DNA from: Proteles cristata cristata
Lineage: Eukaryota; Chordata; Mammalia; Carnivora; Hyaenidae
DNA length: 64,000 bases
Direction: 5' to 3'
Assembly: GCA_017311185.1 (NCBI GenBank)
Contig: JAESUZ010000443.1
Coordinates: forward strand, 372,001 to 436,000
Under the pieces are notes generated by a model that had not been told where the DNA came from, did no database searches, and worked only from the letters and a program-made list of their open reading frames with translations. A program made the translations under genes and the position numbers. This document shows, piece after piece, positions 20,784-31,234 of this stretch (within the stretch, counting starts at the first letter, position 1; each line of letters opens with the position of its first letter).

Positions 20784-20800
20784 AAGAATATGAGGCCCAT

Positions 20801-22244
20801 AAGTAGTCAGGCAATTGAGACATATATGCCATCTAGACCTAAGGAAGAGGGGGTAGAGAGTTGGGACTTCAGAAGGAAGGAAGGCAATTCGCAGGAAGAT
20901 GAAAAAGAATAAATATTTGATTTAAAAAAGTTTGCTGGGCTATACAAAAACAACAGGACATAGGGAGGAATTTTAACATACAGACTTTCTAGGTTCCTCC
21001 CTGTTTTCCACCCCTCGTTCATATTACACTGTGATGATAGTTCCCTTCTTGGAGTAGGTCTTCCATTTATATTCTTTTAGTCATTTAGGGAGAGGTCATG
21101 GGATCTTCCTGAGCCTTACATTCCTTAAAAATATTCAGCCTAAAATAATCGACATGCCAAAGAGACATATTTTGGGGTGGCAATTTTGCTCCCCTCCAAT
21201 ACCCATACAGATGACCAAAATCTATGTGGACAGGGATCTGAGATTAAATAGTATCAAGTATATAAAATACATTTTCTAAATGCTTTCTCTCTCTCTCTCT
21301 CTCTCTCCTTTCCCTTAGTTTCTTCCTCTTCCCTTTTTTATTTTTAAACATTCCTCTTAAGTATCATTTCTCTATTCAGTGATGCCCAGAGAGGAGCAAG
21401 ATGGGCATGGGGGAAGCGACAGCAAGGCAAGCAGATTTCCTTGGCAGGATTAGAGTGGTTAGTGTCAGCAAGCAATGAGCCAAAAAACTGCTGAGATGAG
21501 GTCCAGGGTGAGTTGGAGAAGAGCCTGGGAGGCAGATAGCTTGGATTAGATGAGACAGGCCATTTGGATCTCCAGTAGTTTCCCCAGCAGGGAACACCAA
21601 CATTCCAGAGAAGACTGACTGCAAGGAAGGCCCCTGGCCAAGTGCAGGGCCTGCCTGGATGCCTGTCCCGACCTTCAGAGTGCCAGGAAACATGGGAATG
21701 GCACAGAGTTCTTCTTTCTCTGTGGGGTGAGTGGGCTATTTTCTCTCCCTTTTCCCACTATACTGGCCTCATGTAAAACAAAGATCACGGATTCAAATGC
21801 CTTAGGATTCGGCCATTATGTAAGTGAGGCAGGCCAGTGTGATGAAACACAGAGCGGCAGGATTGCGGCCCACTGGGAAATGTTTGCTCTCTGAAGTGGT
21901 CCAGCACAGCCTCATGCCAGCACTTCTGCTCAGCAGGCATGAGGCTACGGGTTGCAGGTCTTCTAATTTTTCCAGGGAAATTGAAAATCCAGAGAAGCTT
22001 GGAATTCTCAGTGTGAGTGTGTGTGTGTGTGTGTGTGAGTGTGTGTGTGTAAGAGATATCAATTTTTTAATGTTAGCTCCATTAAAAGAAAACAAAATCA
22101 TGGAAACATTATAGAGCAAACAACTATAATATGTTTGCTGACTGGATTTAATCTGTGGGCCATTGGTTTGGGAATCTCTGAAATAAAACCATGTAAGACT
22201 GCCTCCTTCCTTCCCTTATGACTGGTAAGAAATATGTCTCTTGT
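20801..22244. other. Unassigned sequence with TC and GT microsatellites
   Basis: A (TC)n tract lies at 21284-21307 and a (GT)n tract broken by GAGT units at 22010-22051. No exon or recognised interspersed repeat is evident. Two opposed 96-105 codon frames at 21802-22119 run across the GT repeat and are not credible genes. Confidence 0.45.
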
Positions 22245-22440
22245 AAAATGACAGATATTTAGTTCCTATTTTGTGCACAGCATACCCTGAATACCAGGAG
22301 ATATACTAGTTGTTCTTCTAAGAGCTTAAAATATTGTTGAGGCAACAAGACATTCACTCAGGAAAGTCAGGTGATAGCGCTATGTAGTGTTCTGATACCA
22401 AGGCCTATATGGGTAAGATAAGATATACCAAAGTCACCTT
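22245..22440 (-). repeat. L2 LINE, 3' end
   Basis: The complement of the L2 terminus is recognisable: GATATTTAGTTCCTATTTTGTGCACAGCATACCCTGAATACCAGGAGATA...AAGAGCTTAAAATATTG...CAAGACATTCACTCAGG. Diverged. Confidence 0.55.
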
Positions 22441-22499
22441 AAAAGGAAAGAATGGCTTTTAGATCTACATCAAAACTTGCGTATAGTAAAACCAATGGT

Positions 22500-22590
22500 G
22501 TGAAGGTATCTAGGGTATTGTTCTCTTTTATATTCCTAGCACTTGGCACATGGTAAATGATGTTCAACAAATATTTCTTGAATAAAAGGA
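22500..22590 (+). repeat. L2 LINE, extreme 3' end
   Basis: ATTCCTAGCACTTGGCACATGGTAAATGATGTTCAACAAATATTTCTTGAATAAA matches the L2 terminal block (CCTAGCACAGTGCCTGGCACATAGTAGG...AATAAATATTTGTTGAATGAA). Confidence 0.6.
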
Positions 22591-23648
22591 TAAATTTAAT
22601 AAGTCATAGAAAGGAAAAATCAGCTTCGTGAGCTTAAAGAAATGGGGAAAAAGGGAAGCAAATATTTTTACAGCTGATAAAATACCCTATGGAGAGACAC
22701 TGAATTTGGGGACCAGAGCATTTGGTCACTAAGATCCCCATTTCCGTTGGGGAGAAGGAGTATATAACTAGTTCTCAATATAAGTGACATTAAATAATTC
22801 ACATGGCTATCTTTCCTCTTAGCTGAAATGTCTAGTCAACATTCTATGACCAACTGAGCTTTCCTGACATCTTGATGCAGGGAGCAAGGAGATCCTGGAT
22901 AGGAGATCCGCACAGTCAGCCCTTGTGAATGGCCTGTGTTTCTCTAAAATAAGCATTCTGATTTCCAGATGACTGAAGAGTTTCGATAGCAGAACTCTGT
23001 CTCCCTGGGTCAGATGCCATTCTTTGGGATCCTGTCTTGGCAACCACAACTAACCTTTTTTGCTGGTGCCTCTAATTTATCATCTCTTTACTCCTAGAAC
23101 TGGTGTCATGGAATAAGGTCCTAAATGAACAAGACAGAAGACACAGTTGTAGATGAAAGAAGGGAGCAAACATTTCATTTTGAGTCATCAAGGGAAGGCT
23201 CAGAATGGAAGGGGGTTCCATTACAGTGAAAAAAAGTCCTAAAAAGTGAATCCATTTTGGAAAGGTAGTGAGCGGATGGGGAAGAGATAGCATGGTGATG
23301 ATAAATCCTACGTGCTCTCTCAGAAAGTTTGTTTTGGAGGAGTATGAGAGAGAAAGTTGTTTGGGTCCACCCAAAAGCCAGACCAAAGGGCTTCGACTTT
23401 TCCATCAGATTTATGGCGAAGAAACTTAAGTTCTGAGGAAATGAACAATGGATGAAACTGGTGTTTTATTTAGACCTTCCCTGACTCATCCCAAGAATAT
23501 ATGCTGATTGCAGATGCCTGATGCTTGATCTCCAGGAGACAGGTGCATAATACAGGTGCATAATGGGCCTTGGAGTCCTGAAACAAGCTTGGCCATGAAG
23601 AAGGCAACAGAAGGAAGGCTAAAGTGAACTCATTTCTCACTGGGTTGT
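22591..23648. other. Unassigned unique sequence
   Basis: No recognised repeat or exon. A 104-codon minus-strand frame at 23072-23386 has no domain. Confidence 0.4.
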
Positions 23649-23864
23649 TTTTTTTTTTTGAATGTTTATTTATTTTTGAAAGAGACAGAAAGACAGAGCA
23701 TAAGCAAGGGAGTGGCAGAGAGAGTGGGAGACACAGGATCCGAAGCAGGCTCCAGACTCTGAGCTGTCAGCACAGAGACCAATGCGCGGCTCGATCTCAC
23801 AAACCGCGAGAGCATGATCTGAGCTGAAGCCGGACACTTAACCGACTGAGCCACTCAGGCGCCC
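23649..23864 (-). mobile_element. CAN SINE
   Basis: Poly-T, AATGTTTATTTATTTTTGAA, an AG-rich body, GAAGCAGGCTCCAGACTCTG, AGCTGTCAGCACAGAG and CCGACTGAGCCACTCAGGCG give the complement of a feline SINE. It joins an older SINE remnant directly at 23865 and probably inserted into that element's tail. Confidence 0.95.
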
Positions 23865-23986
23865 ACATTTTTATTTTTTAAAAATATTTTATTATTAAGT
23901 AATCTCTACATCCAAAGTGGGGCTCAAATTCACAACCCTGAGATCAAGAGCTACACACTCTACCAACCTAGCAGGCCAGGCACTCC
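23865..23986 (-). mobile_element. Older CAN SINE subtype, short form
   Basis: AAATATTTTATTATTAAGTAATCTCTACATCCAA, GGGGCTCAAATTCACAACCCTGAGATCAAGAG and CTACCAACCTAGCAGGCCAGGCACTCC give the short carnivore SINE lacking the CT-rich body. More diverged than its neighbour. Confidence 0.8.
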
Positions 23987-24594
23987 AGACCCCATTGTTA
24001 TTAACAGCTTGTCTCTGCTGGTCCCGATGGAGCAAAATCTCAAGGTTCTGTTGTCATCATCAATAATTTCTGCCACAGCCATTTCCAAGCCCTTGGAAGC
24101 ACTCTTAGCCTTTGGCCATGGCTAGAAGTCAAAGTTGCAACCTTGTGACTAATGAAAAAGAAAACTTTTGAGGGCCTCACAACCACAGTTTCAGGAAAGA
24201 CTTTGGGTAAGCAGTACGGATAAGTATTCCAGAGGCTCCTTACATTAGTTGGGGGACTTTACAGGTCACTGGTATCTAGAGCTGCAGCTTGAGGCAAGAA
24301 CTCATTCTTTAATGAAAACGCATCTAGAATTCCAATACATGAAATGATGAAAGTGTCAAGGCTCTGGCTAAAGAATACGGGAAATCCTTTCTGACAGGCC
24401 TTTGGCCACTATGCTTACCATAGCTAACCCACTTGCCCTTCTGGGGAAACTGAGGTACCTCTGCTCAAGCTCAATGGTCCTAGAATGTGGTGTGAAACCA
24501 ACTAGGCTAGACTATAGACATACAGAATGGAAACTTGATTTAGCCATGGCCCAAGGTAATAATAAGAATTATAAATATTCTTTTAAGTAAATTT
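23987..24594. other. Unassigned unique sequence
   Basis: No recognised repeat or exon. Confidence 0.4.
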
Positions 24595-24800
24595 ATTTTG
24601 TACTTGCTAAGTGCTACATGGCACTTTATATATGTTAATTCACTGATGACCCCCACGAGGTTAGGAAATATTATTAATTTCATTTTACAGAAAGGAAACT
24701 AAAGTCTACAAAAATTTAGCATCTTGCCTGCGCTAGTAAGTGATGAAACCAGGCTTTGTTTGTAGGAAATCTGACTACACACCAGCTCTTTGCGTACTCC
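24595..24800 (-). repeat. MIR SINE
   Basis: The complement of MIR runs in order: GTACTTGCTAAGTGCTACATGGCACTTTATATATGTTAATTCA, CCCCACGAGGTTAGGAAATATTATTAATTTCATTTTACAGAAAGGAAACTAAAG, then CTAGTAAGTGATGAAACCAGG and TCTGACTACACACCAGCTC. Nearly full length. Confidence 0.85.
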
Positions 24801-26150
24801 AGTCTTATGGATTCTGTCTGAATACCTTGGGAAAGTTATTAATCTTGTAGGATTTGTGCACATGTGTCTAGTTTTAGTTTTCTTCCTCTTCCCTAGAAAG
24901 AGAGGAATGGGCAGGGGAACCAGTCAAGCTTCAAAGGGGCCTGGACTGGAGGCCAGCTCTATTCCACCCCTCTTTGCAACATTGGAAAACAAATGACTTC
25001 CCTAACAGTATCAGGGAAATATGAGATCCCTGCTCTATGCTGCATAGGAGGAGGGATTGTAGCATGGAAGCCATGGTTATAAATCTCAGAGTTAATGAGG
25101 GAAGACTCCTGGAGACCTAAACGAATCCATTTTATTGGTTTGTCATACATCAGGCTAATATGATTCTGACAAATAATTATATTCAAAACTGGACAGGAAC
25201 GGAGAATGTTGTTATTCCTTCTGATTGTTACAGCAGGGCCTTCTGGCCAATGAAAGGGTGATGACGCCAACACTGAAGTGCAGAGCGAAACTCTAACAAT
25301 TTGTGGCATTTAGACAAAGGAGCTCACAGCTTTGCACCCACCCTGGCTCAGCAAATGGGATTGTCATTGTCTGATTCCTTAATGAGCAGAACAGCTCCTT
25401 CATATAGATTATTGTACTGTTAAACCTGGTGTGGATACAGGAGGAAGGGTGGAGGCAGAATGGAATACTAATGTGGCTATTCTTTTTTTTTTTTTTTTTT
25501 TACCATCAACTGTATCATGGGGAAGCACATATACACTGAGTGAGCCCTGAAAAGAGGGTTTCCGTTTGCCTATGTCGAACTGTGATGGTGGCAGCTTCTT
25601 ATTTAACGAGGAGGATGGGTTAATGGGTTAATTACAGTGGCCTCTGAGGGGAAAGGGCTTTTTACGGAAGAATGGGGAGACACTCTGCGCTGTTACATTT
25701 GTCATCTAATTGTGTCACCCTGAAGTCCTGGAGCTGTGTTTTGGGCTGGAGGGCTGGGACTCCCAGGAAGACTGACCCCAAGGGAGACCTTCAAGTTCAT
25801 GGGTCTTTGCTCAGCCACACAAGTGGTTTCTTTCCAGCGCTATGGACTGTTCACCGCACAAGGGCATCCATCATCCTAGGAGGTGCAGAGAGGCTGAAGT
25901 TCAGCCCTTGATCTGTTCCCCCAACCATGCCACTTGGAAGAAGGGGGCATTTTCTAATTGGAACAGAGGTGCTGTATGGGTTCGCAGCGGCCTTCAGCTA
26001 GCTCCTCCGGCATGGTCTAGGACCCATGACCTGGGAAGTTAAGGCAACTAAAGGGACACCTGTACTTTGTCTTTCTGTTGCTCCAAAACAATTATCATTT
26101 GCCCTCCAGATTCCCCTTCCTTATCACTCTCAGCCTCCTCTCCTGTGGCA
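24801..26150. other. Unassigned repeat-poor sequence with a poly-T tract
   Basis: No interspersed repeat is recognised apart from a (T)n tract at 25481-25501. Parts such as 25060-25460 and 25600-25660 (with TTAATGGGTTAATTACAG) are AT-rich with homeobox-type cores and could be non-coding functional DNA. No exon is evident. Confidence 0.35.
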
Positions 26151-26155
26151 TTGAG

Positions 26156-26764
26156 AGGAAAAACAAACTCATAGATACAGAGAACAGATTGGTGTTTGCC
26201 AGAGGTGGGGGTTAGGGAGGTGGGGGAAATAGGTTAAAAGTTGTTAAAAGACACAAACTTCCAATTATAAGACGAACAAACCCTGGGGATGTAATATACA
26301 GCATGGTGACTCTTGTTAACAATACCATATTGTATATTTAAAAATTACTGAAGGAGGGGCACCTGGGTGGCTCAGTCGGTTAAGCACCTGACTTCGGCTC
26401 AGGTCATGATCTCACGGTTTGTGGGTTAAAGCCCCACATTGGGCTCTGTTCTGACAGCTAGCTCAGAGCCTGGAGCCTGTCTTCGGAGTCTGTGACTCCC
26501 TCTCTCTCTGACCCTCCCCTGCTCATGCTGTCTCTCTCTCTTAAAAATAATAAAACATAAAAAAAAATTATTGAAGGAGTAGGTTTTAAGAGTTCTCATC
26601 ACAAGCAGAAAGGTAGTGACTGTGTGCCCTGATGTTACTTAAACTTACAGTGGTGATCATTTTGCAATATATACATAAATCAAATGACTGTACCATACAC
26701 CTGAAAAGAATACCATATTGTATATAAATCATATGTCAACAAAAATTGGATAATTTTTTAAAAG
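26156..26764 (+). mobile_element. L1 3' UTR (L1MA-like), split by a SINE
   Basis: Left part 26156-26356: ACTCATAGATACAGAGAACAGA, GCCAGAGGTGGGGGTTAGGG, ACAAACTTCCAATTATAAGA, GGGATGTAATATACAGCATG. Right part 26564-26764: AGTAGGTTTTAAGAGTTCTCATCAC, GGTGATCATTTTGCAATATAT, ACCATACACCTGAAAAGAATACC...ATGTCAAC and an A/T-rich end. Together they make one L1 3' end in plus orientation interrupted by a SINE. Confidence 0.85.
26357..26563 (+). mobile_element. CAN SINE inside an L1
   Basis: The head GGGCACCTGGGTGGCTCAGTC, a B-box region GTGGGTTAAAGCCCC (mutated at the conserved CG), a CT-rich body and an AAAAATAATAAAACAT tail are present. Target duplications AAAATTACTGAAGGAG (26341-26356) and AAAATTATTGAAGGAG (26564-26579) match at 15 of 16. 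Confidence 0.96.
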
Positions 26765-27090
26765 AGAGTGAGAAATGAGACACACGGTCATGGCTACACT
26801 AAGAACAAAATTTCATTAGGCCCTGACCTGACTCTGTTGCCACTGTTTGCTCTCACCAGCAAGGATGTTTCCTCACTGACGTCTCCTCTCTGCACCTGGC
26901 TCCAGTGCAGGAGCTTGTCAGCCAGGACCTGGCAGTGAGACGTTTCTTCAAATGTCTACACCAGAGTCCCCTTCCCACAAGGAACTCAACCTGGACTTGG
27001 TACAGAATGAAACTCAGGGAAGCTGCTTTAGCAAGAAGACAGCACAGGACCTGCCTCTCACCAACCAGTCAAAACCGACAGTGGAGTCTT
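26765..27090. other. Unassigned unique sequence
   Basis: No repeat or exon recognised. Short plus-strand frames of 70-73 codons overlap in two phases and run into the adjacent SINE. Confidence 0.4.
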
Positions 27091-27108
27091 CAGCGTGGTG
27101 TTTTTCTT

Positions 27109-27337
27109 TTCATTTAAAATTTTTTAATGTTTTATTTATTTCTAAGAGAGAGAGAGAGAGAGAGACAGCATGAGCAGGGGAGGGTCAGAGAGAGAGGGAG
27201 TCACAGACTGAAACAGGCTCCAGGCTCTGAGCTGGCAGTCAGCACAGAGCCTGACGCAGGGCTCGAACCCACGAACAGCGAGATCATGACCTAAGCGAAA
27301 GTCGAACACTTAACCGACTAAGCCACCCAGGCGCCCC
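27109..27337 (-). mobile_element. Young feline CAN SINE, CTGACTGCC subfamily
   Basis: On the plus strand: a T-rich end, TTATTTATTTCTAAGAGAGA, CAGGCTCCAGGCTCTGAGC, TGGCAGTCAGCACAGAGCC, GACCTAAGCGAAAGTCGAAC and AGCCACCCAGGCGCCCC. Target duplications CAGCGTGGTGTTTTTCTT (27091-27108) and CAGCATGGTGTTTTTCTT (27338-27355) match at 17 of 18. It shares the CTGACTGCC and TTTCGCTTAGG signatures of the copies at 8354 and 20553. Confidence 0.96.
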
Positions 27338-27355
27338 CAGCATGGTGTTTTTCTT

Positions 27356-27693
27356 CATGACATCCTCTGAAGGCTTCTGGGTTAAATCAGTCAGCTGACT
27401 GCTCATTAACATAACTGTGATGACTTCCACCAGAATGCAGGCCAGAATAGTGCCATGAGGAAAGAGTTTCTATTTTTGAGGACAGCTGCTCTTTTCTCGC
27501 ATTCAAAAAGTTGTCAATAGTGTGGGATTCTCCCCAGGCCACCGAACACTGGCCCAGGGACCCTCTTCCCCGGCGCCCCCAACCCCCATGTGCTTATCCT
27601 TCTTTGTACCACCTCCTAGTTGAGCAAGAAGCCTTGGGCTTGGACGTGACCTCCCTGAAAACAGAGAAAGGCCCTGTGAAGGTCAGGCCTCAA
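27356..27693. other. Unassigned unique sequence
   Basis: No repeat or exon recognised. Confidence 0.4.
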
Positions 27694-27706
27694 ACCTAGT
27701 ATCTGG

Positions 27707-27937
27707 AGGGGCACCTGGGTTGCTCAGTCGGTTAAGCATCTGACTTGGCTCAGGTCATGATCTCACGGTTTGTGGGTTCGAGCCCCGCATTGGGCTCTGT
27801 GCTGTCAGCCCAGAGCCTGGAGCCTGTTTCAGATTCTGTGTCTCCCTCTCTCTCTGAACCCCCCTACTCACGCTCTCCCTCTCTCTCAGAAATAAATAAA
27901 AGAAAAAAAAACATTTAAAAATTAAAAAAAAAAAAAA
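27707..27937 (+). mobile_element. CAN SINE
   Basis: Full-length: GGGGCACCTGGGTTGCTCAGTC head, intact B box GGTTCGAGCCC, CTGTGCTGTCAGCCCAGAGC, a CT body, AAATAAATAAAAG and a long A-rich tail. A short duplication, AGTATCTG plus flanking matches, brackets it (about 27698-27706 and 27943-27951). Confidence 0.96.
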
Positions 27938-27951
27938 CCACCAGTATCTGA

Positions 27952-29380
27952 AGAACATGTCTTCCTTCTTTTTTTCTTTCCCAAGATCAAGAAAAGATAA
28001 GTACATGTATTTTTCTAAACAGCAGACACACAGCAAAAGAGAAAATCATTTTTCCCCCAGCTAAGCTCCCCACTAGATTCCCCAGCCAGCTTTCTGCAGC
28101 TCATAAGATAAACACAATTCCCATTTATCCCCCCAGCTCCAAGTCCATCATTACTTGGCTCTGCACAAATGGGCAGGTGGTGCTACACAACAGGAATTGG
28201 ATGAGCTCTTTTTTCCTTCCTGGACGGAAGAAGGAGGATTAACACAAAATCTTTTCTATGAGTGAATGGCTGGACGGATAACTGGGAGGTTTGTGTGAAT
28301 TTCATCCTGGAGAAAAGTATGGAGGTGATAATTAGAATGGTCTTGCGGTCTCTGAAAAGGCAAGCCTGGAATTTGCCACATTGACCGTCTCATGCATGGT
28401 TCAGATTGGCTGCATTGGATGGAGATGTGCAAATATGTAGTGAGGAGGTTGGGGGGGAGCAAGTTTCAGGGGGGGAGCAATGTGGGTGGGTAGAAAGCAG
28501 GCCCCTAATCAGAAACATGAAGCTCTACTAGAAAGCATGACCTTCTTTGCTTCTTTTTGAAAATATTGACAATTTCGGGGAAGCTCAAGAAAGCAGCCTC
28601 AAGACAGGGGAAACATATAAACAAATGCGCATTTTCTGTAAAATTAATAGACCTTCAGTGCCCTCACTTGTCTGGGCCTCAGTGAGTGCTGAAAGCTTCT
28701 GGGAGTTCTAGAGTGTTCTAGGTGAAGAGTTGGAGCCTGCTTATAATTAGAAAGTATTTGTGGATAAGCACAGGCTAACTTCAGAACTGCTGATGCTCCA
28801 AGCCTTTGTGTAGCAAGAGGTAGCTGTTAAGACACAGTGCCTGAGGAATGGTCACTTCTTTGACATCTGTAGGCCCTGGGGCGTAGCCCGAAGCTGGAAG
28901 AGGAACAAGGGGAAGTTGAGGGCTGCTCTGCAATCAAAGTCAAGTGCAATGCTTCCTAGGGGATCGTTAGTGTTGCAGGGTTAGTGTCGCCATTAGGAGA
29001 CCACGAGTCCTCAGTGAGATTCAGGACCTTCCGTCTGATATTAATGGCTGTTCTAGGGCCTTATCTAGCTGTGAACTTGTAGTCTGTATCTAGTGGATGA
29101 CTTTAAATACTAAGAATTCAAGCCATACCTGTAGGGGCACCACCCATCCCCCTAGACTTGGAATGCCAAACCCAACCTGAACTACCCTAAAAGTTCCCAT
29201 TCCCACAACTTCCTGGGGGAAAGATGGATCCCAGGTCAGTGTGGTCCTTCTAACTAGGGAATCCATTTCCTTGGAGGAATCTACATATAAAACAGGTTAT
29301 GTCAGGATTTGTGAAGGGTTTTCATCTTGCTTCCAAGCTAACAAGTTATACTGCCATAGTTTTATTTACATGTACCACAA
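27952..29380. other. Unassigned unique sequence with a G-rich duplication
   Basis: No interspersed repeat or exon recognised over about 1.4 kb. At 28451-28490 a G-rich stretch carries two G7 runs, each followed by AGCAA, and two later GGG runs. Confidence 0.4.
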
Positions 29381-29420
29381 TATATATTTTTATTTATATA
29401 TGTATCTATATACACGTATA

Positions 29421-29421
<1 letters not shown>

Positions 29422-29460
<39 letters not shown>
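29422..29460 (+). repeat. (GT)n microsatellite
   Basis: About 19 GT units preceded by an AT/GT mixed tract from about 29380. Likely polymorphic. Confidence 0.95.
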
Positions 29461-29462
<2 letters not shown>

Positions 29463-29652
29463 ACAGACACACACAGAGAGGGAAGTCATGAGATCTCTGG
29501 GTCAAAGACAAAGTCCATTTATTACTCTCAGCAAATGCAGCATGTTTGAGAAATATCCCCCAAAGTCTATCCAGGGAGAGCCAAATAACACCCTCACATG
29601 TATGGGATGCATTATTGGAGAAGACCTCTACAATTAGAAAACTCTCCTCTTG

Positions 29653-29881
29653 GGGCGCCCAGGTGTCTTAGTCGGTTAAGCGTCCGACTTTCGCTCAGGT
29701 CATGATCTCGCGGTTCGTGGGTTCGAGCCACGCATCGGGCTCTGTGCTGACTGCCAGCTCGGAGACTGGAGCTTGTTTCAGAGTCTGTCACTCCCTCTCT
29801 CTCTGACCCTCCCCTGCTCATGCTGTCTCTCTCTCTCCTAGAAAAAAAAAAAAAAAAAAACATTAAAAAAAAAAAAGAAAA
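29653..29881 (+). mobile_element. Young feline CAN SINE, TTTCGCT/CTGACTGCC subfamily
   Basis: Head GGGCGCCCAGGTGTCTTAGTC, CGACTTTCGCTCAGGTCATG, B-box region GGTTCGAGCCA, CTGTGCTGACTGCCAGCTC and CTCCTAG followed by a long A tail. A perfect 17-bp duplication, AGAAAACTCTCCTCTTG, lies at 29636-29652 and 29882-29898. Confidence 0.97.
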
Positions 29882-29898
29882 AGAAAACTCTCCTCTTG

Positions 29899-31194
29899 TA
29901 TAGGGCTGCTGGTGACCTGCATGTCCTCTTTCTCTGGAGAGAGAAAAATCTTAACTATAATCTGGAATTTAAGCTAATCTTTTGGTAGTGGATGGAAGGT
30001 ATTTATCTTTCTTACCTCGAAACATCTCCAGGGAGGGAGATGTCACTAAGCTTTAGTATGGTGGAATGTCTCCTAATACAAAAATTCTTAATTTGGCTGA
30101 GAATGTCTTTGCTCACAGAAATGTGAGATATTCGTGGAGAATTGTCTCTCAACAAAAACATGTAGGTAAAATAAAACCACCCTCCTTCAATAAAAGTCTC
30201 TTTAGTTATACATAGACTTTCAGGAACATTTTATATAATTATACCACCCCATATACTGGTATTTTGGGGAATAGAAATAAGGGCAGTAAAGGGAAGTGTC
30301 GCTACTTTCCACATTTATCCCTCTATTATGAACCACCTATAAGAAACAACATTCTATTAAGGGGCATTGGAGCTCAGGTGTTCCAGGCTGTGACACAAAC
30401 AGCAGTCAGAGGAATGGCAATAAAGAAGACATAAATTGAAAAGCATCAGCCCAGGGGACAGCTTGATGGAAGGCATGAGATAAACTCCTTCTTTCTCAAA
30501 GGACTTTAACAGAATGGAACTCTTGAAGCATGGGGTCTTACACTTGGAGTATAAGGGTGTATGTATTTGCTGCAATGTGTAGCTAGCTTGCTGAGTATTC
30601 CTTGGCCTAGAGAGAGGCTGGACCATCTCAATCAGAGGAAACCCAGGCCCTGAAAATCTTGGCTCTTTACTCACTGTCTTTGGACCAAAATGCTTTTGAC
30701 TTGTCTGCACACTGCTCTTTGGCTAGCAACAATCTCCCTGGGCTTCCCAAAAAAGAAGACAGAGTTTGTTTTTCTCTAAGGGGTACAAACCCCTCATTGG
30801 CAGCGTACTTGAGTGATTCATCAGCACACCCCTGCCCTCCCCACCCCCCCCACCCCCCCCGCCTCACTGTGGGCTGACTTTCCCTGCCTGACCTGGCAAA
30901 GGCCTCAGACTTTCAAGCTGCAATTTTGCTTTCTAGTTTCCACCCCATGGCACACCTACCTCTTCCATGCCTCCCTATATTCAGGCAAAATATTATCTAA
31001 TCCCTATTGCAGGTGAGGGTGAAAGTAAAGTCATGAATTGTAAGGATGAGCTATGCTTAGTTAGAACCATATGAAATTCTTTTCCTGAAAGTCATAAAAA
31101 CAGTTAAGAATTGGCAATTTCATGGTTCACCGAATGGCTCTTCTTGCTGAAAGCAGTGTGGGTACACATCACATCGGTTCCTCAGGTCAGCTCG
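29899..31194. other. Unassigned unique sequence with a C-rich tract
   Basis: No interspersed repeat is firmly recognised. A minus-strand frame of 117 codons at 30357-30710 has no domain. A C-rich tract lies at 30828-30862. Confidence 0.4.
30828..30862 (-). repeat. C-rich tract (G-quadruplex-prone on the minus strand)
   Basis: ACCCCTGCCCTCCCCACCCCC continues into further C runs: at least five C-tracts of three or more with one- or two-base spacers. The minus strand therefore has G-tracts that fit the G3+N1-7 quadruplex pattern very well. Confidence 0.8.
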
Positions 31195-31234
31195 GCTCGT
31201 TTGATGCCATGATTCCAGATACCACCCAAATGCT

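Noticed and set aside
30357..30710. Open frame of 117 codons, minus strand
   Set aside because: No domain, and it overlaps frames in other phases. I suspected an old retroelement but could not support it.
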